A stretch of DNA of 24,195 nt from CAYNDB01 sp964395915 (GTDB lineage Bacteria; Nitrospinota_A; UBA7883; JAJRTC01). This document shows, piece by piece, positions 5,815 to 14,247 of the stretch; position 1 is the stretch's first letter, and every line of letters starts with the position of its first letter. The position numbers and the translations under genes were made by a program. The stretch spans positions 1-24,195 of the forward strand of contig CAYNDB010000029.1 of the NCBI GenBank assembly GCA_964395915.1. Reading direction: 5' to 3'. The notes beneath the pieces are model-generated. The model saw nothing but the letters and a program-made list of their open reading frames with translations, did not search any database and had not been told where the DNA came from.

Positions 5815-8466
5815 ATGAAAATCATCACAACGCACCTGCATGCCGACTTCGATTGCGTCGCATCGATGATGGCGGCGAAAAAACTGTACCCGGACGCCGA
5901 GCTTGTTTTCCCGGGGTCGCAGGAGAAAAACGTGCGTGATTTCCTTTCGGAAACCGAATATCCATTGCAATATCGCCGCCTGAAAGGACTGGACTTGGGC
6001 AAAATAGAGCAGGTTATTGTGGTGGACGCGTCCACACGGGAACGAGTGGGAATGTTTTCAGAGCTTGCCGATAATAAAAATGTCCGTTTTCATCTATACG
6101 ACCACCATCCTTTGTCCAAAGTCGACATTCCGTTTGAATCCGCCGAGATAAGGGAACGTGGCTCCACCGCAAGCATATTTGTGGAGCTTTTCCGGGAACG
6201 GGGAATAGACATTTCACCGCAGGAGGCCACGTTGATGACGTTAGGAATTTATGAAGACACAGGCTCCTTGACATTCTCCTCCACAAGTCCGGAGGATTAT
6301 GAAGCCGCGGCATGGCTCCTGAAGCGCGGCGCCGATCTCAATGTCATATCACGCTACATCAGCAGAGAGCTTAGCGCCGCTCAGGTGGACATGCTCAACA
6401 TGCTTTTAAAGAGCCTGGAATTCAGGAATATTGAAGGGGTAAAAGTGGCGTTGGCCACCGCTTCAAGACCAAGATATCTGGGTGATATCGCCATGCTGGC
6501 GCATAAGATCATGGATATTGAAAATATATACGTCCTGTTTATCCTCGTCAGGATGGAAAACCGCATACACCTTGTGGCAAGAAGCAGGATTGAAAGCGTG
6601 AACGTAGCGGAAGTGGCTGAACAATTTGGTGGTGGTGGGCATCCCACAGCGGCGTCCGCAACCATCAAAAATCTCACTATGCCGCAAACCGTAGACAAAT
6701 TTTGGGAAGCTGCGACCAAAGCCGTGGAACCTGCCCCCGTGGCAAGCGATATGATGGTTGAGCATGTGATAACCGTAAATATCGACTCCACCATAAATGA
6801 AGCGGAAGCGCTTCTGACACGGTTTGACATTAACGGGATGCCGGTGGTAAACGAAGGGCGTCCGGTGGGTCTTATAATGAGACAGATTGTTGAAAAGGCG
6901 ATTTTTCATGGTATGGCGGAAAACAAGGTGGGTGACTTTATGATAAGCGAATACGCCACCGTCAACCCGGACACTAAAGCTTCCGTTCTGGAAAGCATAA
7001 TGCTTGAACACAGGCAAAAGCTGGCTCCGGTTGTGGGGAAAAATACTGGCAAGTTGCTTGGGCTTATAACACGCGGCATGGTTCTTCAAAAACTCTACAA
7101 GGACAGCTTGAAAAAGCCTGTCGCGCAGATAAAACATGAGCGGGGCCTACGAGCTCCGATCACTAAAAACATGGATGACATGATGCGTAAAAGGCTTCCT
7201 GAGTCCATTATTAAACTTTTCAACATTGTGACCGATGTCGCCAATAAAAACGGATACCCTGTGTATGTAGTCGGTGGTTTCGTACGCGACCTGCTGCTCA
7301 ATATCCCGAACATGGATGTGGATATAGTGGTGGAGGGAGATGGAATAGATTTCGCTCACAAGCTGACCGCGCGGCTTGGGGGGTATGCTCAAACGCATGA
7401 AAAGTTTAAAACCGCCGTGGTTGTGTTGCCGGACGGGTCGAAGGTCGATGTGGCGACGGCCCGTATCGAATATTACGCGCATCCGGCCGCTTTGCCGACT
7501 GTTGAGATGAGCGCCATCCGCCATGACCTTTACCGTCGTGATTTTTCAATCAACGCTATGGCGATTAGGCTAAACGGTTCTCGGCCAAACACTTTGCTCG
7601 ACTTTTTTGGCGGGCAAGAGGACATCAAGTCCCGTTCAATCAGGGTTCTGCACAACTTGAGTTTTGTAGAAGACCCTACAAGGGCGTTTCGAGCCGTCCG
7701 GTTTGAAAGCAGGTTCGGCTTCTCTTTGGGAAAACAGACCTTGGCCTTATTGGGAACAGCTGTGAGATCGCAGATGTTCAATCGCCTTTCCAGCAGCAGG
7801 CTTTTTGCCGAGCTTAAACTTATTTTTAAAGAAAAAAGACCGGCCCGGTCATTGGCTAGGATGAAAGAGCTTGATCTTCTCCGTTTCATACATCCCGCGA
7901 TGGATTTTAACGACTCGAACGCAAATGTGATGGACAGGGCCGAAAGTCTTATCGCATGGTACGAGCTTACCTTTCCAGGAGCCAAACTGGACGCGTGGCT
8001 TATCAGAATGCTTGCGGCTATAACCAACCTTACGGACAAGCAGGTGATGGAAATAGGGGTGGACTCGCCATCAATAAGAAAAACCGTTGATGTGATTCTT
8101 GAATGCCAAAGCTATACGACCAAGGCTTTAAAAGAGCTTGCAAAATCGAACGAGACAATGGCCCCTTCAAAAATATATGAGCTTTTAAAGCCAATGAAAA
8201 CTGAAGCGGCGCTATATATGGCCTCAGCCTCTGAAAATGAAGAGGCGCAACAGGTAGTGACGAAGTTCCTCGCCAAGCTTAATAACGTGGAACCGCTACT
8301 TTCAGGAAAAGACCTCGTTGATATAGGAATACCTCCATCCGCAAAGATAGGAGAGATATTAAAATTGGTGTTCGCCGCCCAGCTTGACAATGGACTTAAA
8401 ACAAAAAAAGAAGCCCTGGAATTGGCCAAAACAGTGGCGGGGAAAAAGCGACAAAAAATGGTTTAA
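5815..8466 (+). CDS. DHH-CBS-tRNA nucleotidyltransferase fusion (probable A-adding enzyme)
   Basis: This 883-aa protein has three parts. Residues 1-300 are a DHH/DHHA1 phosphoesterase (HADFD 9-13, DHH 96-98, GGGGHP 272-277). Residues about 311-425 are a tandem CBS pair. Residues about 470-883 are a class II nucleotidyltransferase of the polyA polymerase/CCA family, with VGGFVRD (486-492), catalytic DVD (501-503), RRDFSINAMA (574-583) and the nucleotide-recognition motif EDPTR (619-623). The same architecture is known from Aquifex and Geobacter, where tail synthesis is split and this long protein adds the terminal A. That makes A-addition likely here, but it is inference; full CCA-adding or polyA polymerase activity is possible. 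The DHH part may hydrolyse small nucleotides. All key catalytic residues seen are intact. Confidence 0.9.
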   Translation: MKIITTHLHADFDCVASMMAAKKLYPDAELVFPGSQEKNVRDFLSETEYPLQYRRLKGLDLGKIEQVIVVDASTRERVGMFSELADNKNVRFHLYDHHPLSKVDIPFESAEIRERGSTASIFVELFRERGIDISPQEATLMTLGIYEDTGSLTFSSTSPEDYEAAAWLLKRGADLNVISRYISRELSAAQVDMLNMLLKSLEFRNIEGVKVALATASRPRYLGDIAMLAHKIMDIENIYVLFILVRMENRIHLVARSRIESVNVAEVAEQFGGGGHPTAASATIKNLTMPQTVDKFWEAATKAVEPAPVASDMMVEHVITVNIDSTINEAEALLTRFDINGMPVVNEGRPVGLIMRQIVEKAIFHGMAENKVGDFMISEYATVNPDTKASVLESIMLEHRQKLAPVVGKNTGKLLGLITRGMVLQKLYKDSLKKPVAQIKHERGLRAPITKNMDDMMRKRLPESIIKLFNIVTDVANKNGYPVYVVGGFVRDLLLNIPNMDVDIVVEGDGIDFAHKLTARLGGYAQTHEKFKTAVVVLPDGSKVDVATARIEYYAHPAALPTVEMSAIRHDLYRRDFSINAMAIRLNGSRPNTLLDFFGGQEDIKSRSIRVLHNLSFVEDPTRAFRAVRFESRFGFSLGKQTLALLGTAVRSQMFNRLSSSRLFAELKLIFKEKRPARSLARMKELDLLRFIHPAMDFNDSNANVMDRAESLIAWYELTFPGAKLDAWLIRMLAAITNLTDKQVMEIGVDSPSIRKTVDVILECQSYTTKALKELAKSNETMAPSKIYELLKPMKTEAALYMASASENEEAQQVVTKFLAKLNNVEPLLSGKDLVDIGIPPSAKIGEILKLVFAAQLDNGLKTKKEALELAKTVAGKKRQKMV

Positions 8467-9485
8467 CTTTTTTTGACAGTGTGGCGATTTAACAGCTTTG
8501 CTTCAGATCGTCCGTTTGATCCGTTTTCTTCGAAAACACTTTCCTCATAGCTCATCATAATAAGACCGTCTTTGAATTGGCCTATCACAGGCTCAGGATT
8601 CATGCCGAGGGCCTCTTGTAAAATCATTGTAAAAAAGTCGGACCCGGCGGCTACTGTAAGCTGAATGGCTCCGGAAAACCGCGGATTGATTTCGAAAAAT
8701 GTTATTTTACCTTTATCAATTTTACATTGAAGGTTCACAGGTCCTATTACGCCAAGCTTTTCGCATATGGTTTTGCTTATGGAAATAAGCTCTTCATTGC
8801 GGTATGTCTTGCCACGGTCACATACTCCGGAACGAATTACGATTCGCTCGCGCGGTGTCACGGCAAGTATCCTGCCGTCCAGGCCAGCAAGAACATCCAC
8901 CGTATATTCTTTACCGTGGAGGTATCGCTGAATTACGGGAGTTTTTATGTAGTCAACAAAAAAACGAAGCTCTGTTTCATTACGTACAGGATACACGCCG
9001 ACAGACCCTCTGCCAAATCTTGGCTTGATAAACAGCGGGTATTTTATTGAGCCGTAGTCGATCTGTTTTGGTAAAAACGTTTGTGCGAAAGGAAAGGTGT
9101 TTTCACGGAAAAACCTCTCCGTGAGATATTTATCGTTGCATATCTCGCCAACATTCCTATCTGAAACAAGGGCTATCGCGCCGATAGCTTCAAAATCCTT
9201 TTTATAACCCCCGAACAAAGTAAGCTCTTCATCTATAGTCGGAATCAGTAACCTGATTTTTTCCTTTTTGCAGATATCGAGGATGGTTGGGATATAATCC
9301 TTTGCTCCGGATAGGGGAACAATATGTGATTTGTCACAGAATCGTAAGCCAGGGGACATTTTATCGGTATCGGTAACCTGAACAGAACCACTAAGCCGTA
9401 GTTCACTTATAGCCCGGGAAAAACCGCGTATCATGGCGACCCTGCGGGAAGCGGCCGTGATAAGAATGTTAATTTCGTTATCCAT
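8463..9485 (-). CDS. ATP-grasp domain protein (carbamoyl-phosphate-synthase-like ligase)
   Basis: The 340-aa protein has an N-terminal pre-ATP-grasp Rossmann region (NILITAASRR, 6-14; LIPTIDEE, 80-87). An ATP-grasp core follows, with the phosphate-binding loop FIKPRFGRGSVGV (152-164) and the metal-binding EINPRFSG (265-272). Such proteins ligate a carboxylate to an amine or thiol through an acyl-phosphate; the substrates cannot be read here. Related stand-alone enzymes often occur in polysaccharide or peptide-modification loci, but no such locus surrounds this gene. It converges on the tRNA nucleotidyltransferase gene, and both stop codons share TTAA (8463-8466). No clear ribosome binding site precedes the ATG, so the start is less sure than the family. 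Confidence 0.85.
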   Translation of the reverse strand: MDNEINILITAASRRVAMIRGFSRAISELRLSGSVQVTDTDKMSPGLRFCDKSHIVPLSGAKDYIPTILDICKKEKIRLLIPTIDEELTLFGGYKKDFEAIGAIALVSDRNVGEICNDKYLTERFFRENTFPFAQTFLPKQIDYGSIKYPLFIKPRFGRGSVGVYPVRNETELRFFVDYIKTPVIQRYLHGKEYTVDVLAGLDGRILAVTPRERIVIRSGVCDRGKTYRNEELISISKTICEKLGVIGPVNLQCKIDKGKITFFEINPRFSGAIQLTVAAGSDFFTMILQEALGMNPEPVIGQFKDGLIMMSYEESVFEENGSNGRSEAKLLNRHTVKKS

Positions 9486-9846
9486 AAAATTTATCGGTAA
9501 ACTTTTTTTGCGTCGTAAAAGGGCTTTTCACAAAAATTCGATCCCAATAATAACTAACTTCATTGTGGAAAATAGTATCGAAAGGCATTATAAGTGTAAT
9601 TTAGATTCACTGAAACTTATTTTATTTTCATTTGGTAATATTTTACAGACTACTATAATGTGCCTCGCATTCTCCAGCAAAAAGTTAAAGTGGAAATACC
9701 CATAATGATTTTATCGGCCAACACGGATAACACTTTAAACATCAAGCGTTATGCATGACCATGCAATTTTTATATAAACATAAGTTTGTATTTATGTTAA
9801 ACATTTGGAAAAACTTCGGTTATAATGTGAGAGGAAAAAAGAGTTT
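9486..9846. other. AT-rich intergenic region with repeats and no supported gene
   Basis: This 361-bp spacer lies between the divergent ATP-grasp and NYN genes. I see no convincing coding frame. It is clearly more AT-rich than its surroundings. It holds a minus-strand TATAAT at 9592-9587 (about 100 nt from the ATP-grasp start, with weak -35) and a plus-strand TATAAT at 9821-9826. It also holds the palindrome and TAAACAT repeats listed separately. Confidence 0.7.
9736..9804. repeat. Three TAAACAT repeats and palindromes upstream of the NYN gene
   Basis: TAAACAT occurs at 9736-9742, 9775-9781 and 9798-9804; the last two are 23 bp apart, about two helical turns. Between the first and second copies is a TGCATG-AC-CATGCA palindrome (9752-9765). 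AACATAA (9777-9783) and TTATGTT (9792-9798) form a 7-bp inverted repeat. The cluster ends about 40 bp before the NYN ATG and could be a regulator-binding region. The short words are AT-rich, so chance repetition is possible. Confidence 0.4.
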
Positions 9847-10335
9847 ATGTCGAACCTTGTATATCAAAAAGTCGGTGTATTCATCGACGCGGAAAATATA
9901 GAGCTTTCAGGATACAATATCTTCGGGGGCAGGACTAACTATGCCCTGTTGATCGAAGATATCGGCGGGCGTGAAATAACACGGATTATTTATTACAAAC
10001 CCATTCATAAAAATATAAGCGAAGATTTTCGCCGGTTTTGGGTTAATCTTGGCGGCGAGATAAAACAGCCGATTAAAAACGCCGACGCCTGGCTTACGAT
10101 CGACGCTGTAACCTTATCTGAAAAGCTGGATGTGGTTGTTTTGGTTGGTGGAGATAAAGATTATTTGCCTTTAATCTGGTATCTGAAAAACAGGGGATGC
10201 AAAGTCGAAGTCTGGTCGTACCCGGAAACTTCTTCTGAAATGATCAAGGAAGCGGCGGATCTTTTTGTGCCATTGAATGATCGTTTTATGATTCAAGAGA
10301 AGCAGAAACAAGGCTCACGAGGAAAAGGTAATTAG
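9847..10335 (+). CDS. NYN-domain (LabA/DUF88 family) PIN-like protein
   Basis: The 162-aa protein is a single NYN domain, a PIN-like fold of metal-dependent ribonucleases. It has the N-terminal FIDAEN (12-17), central acidic residues D80 and D86, and GGDKDYLPLI (101-110), the family's GD-x-D motif with D103 and D105. These acidic residues would hold the catalytic Mg2+/Mn2+. The C-terminal 20 residues are charged and probably flexible. GAGAGG about 12 nt before the ATG is the likely ribosome binding site. The gene stands alone, with its own AT-rich upstream region and the M23 gene's own promoter downstream. The target RNA is unknown. No toxin-antitoxin partner is adjacent. Confidence 0.88.
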   Translation: MSNLVYQKVGVFIDAENIELSGYNIFGGRTNYALLIEDIGGREITRIIYYKPIHKNISEDFRRFWVNLGGEIKQPIKNADAWLTIDAVTLSEKLDVVVLVGGDKDYLPLIWYLKNRGCKVEVWSYPETSSEMIKEAADLFVPLNDRFMIQEKQKQGSRGKGN

Positions 10336-10342
10336 AAAGACC

Positions 10343-10371
10343 TTGACTTAATTTGATAAAATAGATATAAA
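10343..10371 (+). promoter_or_regulatory. Sigma70-type promoter of the M23 peptidase gene
   Basis: TTGACT (10343-10348), a 17-nt spacer and TATAAA (10366-10371) give five of six matches at both hexamers with ideal spacing. It lies just after the NYN stop and about 100 nt before the M23 start. It implies a leader of roughly 98 nt that begins with a small inverted repeat, AAAATC (10377-10382) and GATTTT (10390-10395). Confidence 0.75.
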
Positions 10372-10476
10372 CGCTCAAAATCAGTTCGCGATTTTCACAA
10401 GATGGGGTTTAATCCGTTAAGGCTGAAAATAAGGTCGCTTTGCGGGTAAATGATCGTAGATAGTTAATAATTGAAT

Positions 10477-11415
10477 ATGAAAAAAAATAAATTTTCCGGG
10501 TTTTTTGCGAAGAAATATACCTTTATCTTCATACCGGATCTTACGGGCAAGCTGAAAAGGTATTCCCTTCCAAAAAATCTTATTATCGGCGCGCTCGGAT
10601 TTTTTATGATTTCCGTTGTCGCTTTCAGCGTTCTAGCGTTTAATATTTTCCAGAAAAGCGCAGGGCTTAGCGAACTTGACGAGCTTCGCTCATCCACAAT
10701 AAACCAGAAGCTTGAAATTCAACAGTTCAGCAAGAAACTGAACCAGATGGAAGCGCAACTGGCCAGGTTGGAAAAGTTCGACCGCAAGTTGCGCGTTATC
10801 ACAGCCCTGGAGAAGCAAACCCCGGCGACCGTTGAGCTTGGCACGGGTGGACCGAGCAACGATTCAATAAAGGATTTTTCTTCGGCCTCAAAAAAGTATA
10901 CGCAATCACTTATGGGCACGCTTGACAGCGACCTTGAGAGAATAAAAAGCCAGGCGGAAGCGCAGGAAGTCAGTTTTTTCGAGTTGGACGAATTTTTCAA
11001 GGAACAGTCCTCTTTGCTGTCGCACACTCCATCGATATGGCCTGTTCGCGGCTGGGTCACTTCCACTTTTGGCTATCGCAGGTCGCCGTTTACCGGCCTT
11101 AGGGAAATGCACGAAGGTATGGACGTGGCCACCCAGTTGAAAGCTCCTGTAATCGCCCCCGCCAACGGAATAGTTGTCCGCGTTGGATATGACCGTGGAT
11201 ATGGAAATCTGGTTGAAATCGACCATGGATACGGCGTGGTCAGCCGTTTCGGACACAACTCTAAAAACCTTGTTAAAGTTGGCCAAAGGGTGAAGCGTGG
11301 TGATATGATTGCTCTTGTCGGCAGCACCGGCAGGTCCACCGGCCCTCACCTCCATTATGAAGTGCTACTTAACGGCGTACCGGTAAACCCGTATCGTTAT
11401 ATTCTGGAAGAGTAA
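10477..11415 (+). CDS. Membrane-anchored M23 (LytM-type) peptidase
   Basis: The protein has a cytoplasmic basic N-terminus, one membrane helix (about 34-57), a predicted coiled coil (about 64-110) and a second helical linker. A C-terminal LytM domain (about 185-312) carries HEGMD (212-216), GH in RFGHNS (about 260) and HLHYE (291-295). These are the zinc ligands and catalytic histidines of active M23 metalloendopeptidases, so it probably cuts peptidoglycan cross-links in the periplasm. Similar coiled-coil-LytM proteins act in cell separation or shape. A TTG at 10471 is in frame, but I prefer the ATG at 10477; neither has a clear Shine-Dalgarno sequence. pgsA follows 65 nt downstream and may be co-transcribed. 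Confidence 0.9.
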   Translation: MKKNKFSGFFAKKYTFIFIPDLTGKLKRYSLPKNLIIGALGFFMISVVAFSVLAFNIFQKSAGLSELDELRSSTINQKLEIQQFSKKLNQMEAQLARLEKFDRKLRVITALEKQTPATVELGTGGPSNDSIKDFSSASKKYTQSLMGTLDSDLERIKSQAEAQEVSFFELDEFFKEQSSLLSHTPSIWPVRGWVTSTFGYRRSPFTGLREMHEGMDVATQLKAPVIAPANGIVVRVGYDRGYGNLVEIDHGYGVVSRFGHNSKNLVKVGQRVKRGDMIALVGSTGRSTGPHLHYEVLLNGVPVNPYRYILEE

Positions 11416-11480
11416 AAAGCCGTCGCTTTTGATGTTGGCAATGATATCGATACTCAACATTCAGGCTTCGGCCGGGATCC

Positions 11481-12029
11481 ATGATAGAGCTTAATCTCCC
11501 GAACAAAATAACGCTTCTGCGAATTTTCCTTACCCCCCTTATAATTGTTTTCCTGATTTCACCATCTATGTGGTCCTGTTTCATTGCGGCTGTAATATTC
11601 ACTCTGGCCGCGATAAGCGATTGGCTGGACGGGCATCTTGCGCGGGTGACAAATCAGGTGACAGTGCTAGGCAAGCTCCTGGACCCTATCGCCGACAAGC
11701 TTCTTGTACTGGCGGCGCTGGTGCCACTTGTTGAGCTAGACCGTGTTTCCGCCTGGATAGTGGTTGTAATAATTGGACGCGAGGTGGCTGTCTCAGGCTT
11801 GAGGATGATCGCTTCGGCGCAAGGGATATATATAGAGGCCAGCCCTTTTGGTAAATACAAGATGGTAGCCGAAATAGTCGCCATACTTTTTCTTATTCTC
11901 GATTTCAACATCCTGTTCCACTACCTCGGGCAAATCGGTATTGTAACCGCCATGATCATTTCAATAGGCTCGGCAATCGATTATTTTAGCCAGTTTTGGG
12001 GCAAGCTTGACCTTAAGGACGTAAGCTGA
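11481..12029 (+). CDS. pgsA: CDP-diacylglycerol--glycerol-3-phosphate 3-phosphatidyltransferase PgsA
   Basis: PgsA transfers a phosphatidyl group from CDP-diacylglycerol to glycerol-3-phosphate, committing to phosphatidylglycerol and cardiolipin. The CDP-alcohol phosphatidyltransferase signature D-x2-DG-x2-AR-x8-G-x3-D-x3-D is complete (D47, D50, G51, R55, G64, D68, D72). The N-terminal NLPNKITLLRI segment and several hydrophobic helices fit the family, as does 182 aa. It uses the product of gpsA, also in this window. The gene converges on the CsgG-like lipoprotein gene; the 59-bp space between them shows no strong terminator. Confidence 0.94.
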   Translation: MIELNLPNKITLLRIFLTPLIIVFLISPSMWSCFIAAVIFTLAAISDWLDGHLARVTNQVTVLGKLLDPIADKLLVLAALVPLVELDRVSAWIVVVIIGREVAVSGLRMIASAQGIYIEASPFGKYKMVAEIVAILFLILDFNILFHYLGQIGIVTAMIISIGSAIDYFSQFWGKLDLKDVS

Positions 12030-12088
12030 CACAAGCCGAACGCTATCCATTGAGAAGTGAACGAGCAAAAGGATATGACCTGTGACCT

Positions 12089-13258
12089 TCACTCCCAGAC
12101 AAAGCGGACAGGTTTTCCAGGGTTGTCTATCTTGACGATGTCATATGGCAAGTCAGGCCCCTCAACGGTTTTAATCCCCTCCGGCGGACTTGCCTCCCTT
12201 ATGTAAACCTCCAGCGCGTCTTTCTTATGAATAGCCTTTTCAACACCTATCATATATCCCTTCACCGGTTTTTCTCCTGCGAACACTGCGATAAGCGTTT
12301 TTTTCTCCCAGTTGAATTTTGGCGAGGCGGCTTCGGTTAAACCAATATCGGACAGCAACCTTTCATATTTTTCCTGACTGTTGATGACCCTGCCCTCTCT
12401 CTCTTTTATTCCCGAAGGCTCCGCGCCAGGTAAGCTTACAGGGTAAATCCTGGCCATCAACCCTGCCGGCGTGAAATCAAGAGTCTCTTTAACCCGATAG
12501 TATTCTGATGGGGTATTTTTTACTATGTCCATCACCGCCGCTTCCAGACAAGCTTCAACCGCCTGTTCCACACTGGTTCCGACGAACCCGCCCAGCGCTA
12601 CGGGAGTGCGTGACCATCCGCCGCCGACGGCTCCCACAATGCCGCCACCCCATTGTTCAGCCGCTCCTTCGACAGTGGTAACAGCCACAACCCGCCCTGT
12701 GGCCGCATCGACTATTTTTATGTCCATCGCAATATACGAGTCCTTATAGGTCAGAGCTCCGATAGGAGCGTCTTTATTTTTGGCGGCGATGGCGATGGAA
12801 GCTCCCAGGGTCAACGCTCCCACAAATAAACCGCCGATACCGAGATGATCCGGCTCAAACGCGGTAATAGCGCCAAACACCAGAAGCTCCGCCCCTTCAA
12901 GCTCCCCGATTTTTGTGGCCGTCTTCTCGGATATCCGTCCGGAGGCGGCGAAGTCCTGCTCGTTTACGACATCGTTCAAGTCTTCGCGGTCGAGAAGGAT
13001 ATACCTGTTGGTGCGAAACAGGGCTGTAACGAGCATGTCCGACATGCCGGTCCCCAAAACTGGCCCCGCCTTGGAGGTTTTATCGATAAACCTAGCCACC
13101 GCAAGGCGAGCTTTTGGCCCGTTGTACGGCAGCGCCATGGCCTCACCCATGGTGGGTCCGCCTCCACGCACAGTGGCTTGGGTTCCGGTGGCGCACGCAG
13201 ATAACAACGTCGTGGCCGTTAGAAGCGCAACTGTCGCATTAAAACCGTTTATTCTCAT
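12089..13258 (-). CDS. CsgG-family outer-membrane lipoprotein with C-terminal PrcB-like domain
   Basis: The N-terminal signal has a lipobox LSAC, with lipidation expected at C22. Residues about 45-250 match the CsgG/HfaB fold: RLAVARFID (51-59), RYILLDRED (85-93), GAELLVFGAI (122-131) and IKIVDAATGRVVAV (180-193). Curli CsgG forms a nonameric outer-membrane export pore. A glycine-rich stretch at 204-226 sits where membrane-spanning hairpins may lie. Residues about 288-385 look like a PrcB C-terminal domain (LIAVFAGEKPVKGYMI, then PPEG and PYDIVKI), first described with dentilisin protease complexes. No curlin or CsgE/F gene is nearby, so secretion is not proven; it may be an envelope-assembly lipoprotein. 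No ribosome binding site is obvious. It lies 77 nt after argB. Confidence 0.82.
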   Translation of the reverse strand: MRINGFNATVALLTATTLLSACATGTQATVRGGGPTMGEAMALPYNGPKARLAVARFIDKTSKAGPVLGTGMSDMLVTALFRTNRYILLDREDLNDVVNEQDFAASGRISEKTATKIGELEGAELLVFGAITAFEPDHLGIGGLFVGALTLGASIAIAAKNKDAPIGALTYKDSYIAMDIKIVDAATGRVVAVTTVEGAAEQWGGGIVGAVGGGWSRTPVALGGFVGTSVEQAVEACLEAAVMDIVKNTPSEYYRVKETLDFTPAGLMARIYPVSLPGAEPSGIKEREGRVINSQEKYERLLSDIGLTEAASPKFNWEKKTLIAVFAGEKPVKGYMIGVEKAIHKKDALEVYIREASPPEGIKTVEGPDLPYDIVKIDNPGKPVRFVWE

Positions 13259-13335
13259 TTGTTTTAATTTTGACGGACTAAAGGCCCGGATTCAACATAT
13301 AAGCGGCGATAGCGGAGCTTCCCCTCTTTACCCGC

Positions 13336-14247
13336 CTATACGCCCTGCCGCTTGATCTCAGTGCCGATACCCTGGTCTGTGAATATTTCCAGAAGAACGG
13401 AGTGTTTGACCCGACCGTCGATTATGTGAGTTTTCTTAACACCGGAGTCCAGAGCGGTAAAACAAGCTTCAACCTTTGGAAGCATGCCACCTTTTATTAC
13501 ACCATCCGCAATCAGTTCCTTGGCCTCATCCTCCGTCAAGGTAGAGATAAGGTTACCGGAGCTATCCAGAATTCCAGCCTCGTCGGTCAGTAATACGAGC
13601 TTGGACGCCTTTAGCGCCCCTGCGATCGAGCCGGCCACAAAATCCGCGTTGATATTGTACGTTTCCCCTTTAGCCCCATATCCGACAGGAGCGATGACAG
13701 GAATAAACCCGCTAGCCTCCAGCGACCGCAATACAGATACATCCACTGAAGACACTTTTCCTACCATGCCGATATCTATAATCTCAGGGCGGTTAAGCGC
13801 AGGGTCTTTTTTCTCAATAAAAAGCTTCTCGGCGCATATAAGACCGCCGTCCTTGCCAGATAACCCCACGGCCCTGCCGCCATGGGCGTTTATCAACGAT
13901 ACGATCTCCTTGTTCACTTTGCCGACCAGAACCATCTCCACTATATTGATCGTCTCTTTATCGGTCACACGCATACCGTCAATAAAACGGCTCTCCAGAC
14001 CCATCTTTTTTAATGTATCGCCGATCTGCGGACCTCCGCCATGCGCTACCACAGGATTTATCCCGATATGCTTTAAAAGAGATATATCCCTGGCGAACTC
14101 ACTCTTCAGCTCATCGTCCACCATAGCGGACCCGCCATATTTAACGACAACTGTTTTACCCTTGAACGAGCGCATATACGGCAGCGCTTCGACAAGAGAT
14201 TCCGCCTTGTCAACAAGTTCGCCTAGCGTCGTATTTTCTTTCATCAT
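13336..14247 (-). CDS. argB: Acetylglutamate kinase ArgB
   Basis: ArgB phosphorylates N-acetylglutamate, the second step of arginine synthesis. The 303-aa protein has KYGGSAM (36-42, phosphate-binding lysine), HGGGPQI (69-75), GMRVTD (91-96) and GLSGKDGG (128-135), all expected of the amino-acid kinase fold. The N-terminal extension with ALPYMRSFKGKTVV resembles the kinked helix of hexameric, arginine-inhibited enzymes, so feedback inhibition is likely. Two ATGs stand in tandem at the start; either may be used. AAAGG about 12 nt upstream is a modest ribosome binding site. No other arg gene is present. Confidence 0.96.
   Translation of the reverse strand: MMKENTTLGELVDKAESLVEALPYMRSFKGKTVVVKYGGSAMVDDELKSEFARDISLLKHIGINPVVAHGGGPQIGDTLKKMGLESRFIDGMRVTDKETINIVEMVLVGKVNKEIVSLINAHGGRAVGLSGKDGGLICAEKLFIEKKDPALNRPEIIDIGMVGKVSSVDVSVLRSLEASGFIPVIAPVGYGAKGETYNINADFVAGSIAGALKASKLVLLTDEAGILDSSGNLISTLTEDEAKELIADGVIKGGMLPKVEACFTALDSGVKKTHIIDGRVKHSVLLEIFTDQGIGTEIKRQGV

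Noticed and set aside
5727..7137. Several minus-strand frames opposite the tRNA nucleotidyltransferase gene
   Set aside because: The plus-strand protein is intact through three recognised domains; the opposite frames show no domain or ribosome binding site.
9433..9705. 90-codon plus-strand frame running from the ATP-grasp gene into the spacer
   Set aside because: It starts antisense within the ATP-grasp coding region and has no ribosome binding site or family resemblance.
12056..12093. AGTGAA/TTCACT inverted repeat between pgsA and the CsgG-like gene, considered as terminator
   Set aside because: The stem is only 6 bp with a loop of over 20 nt and there is no T-run on either strand.
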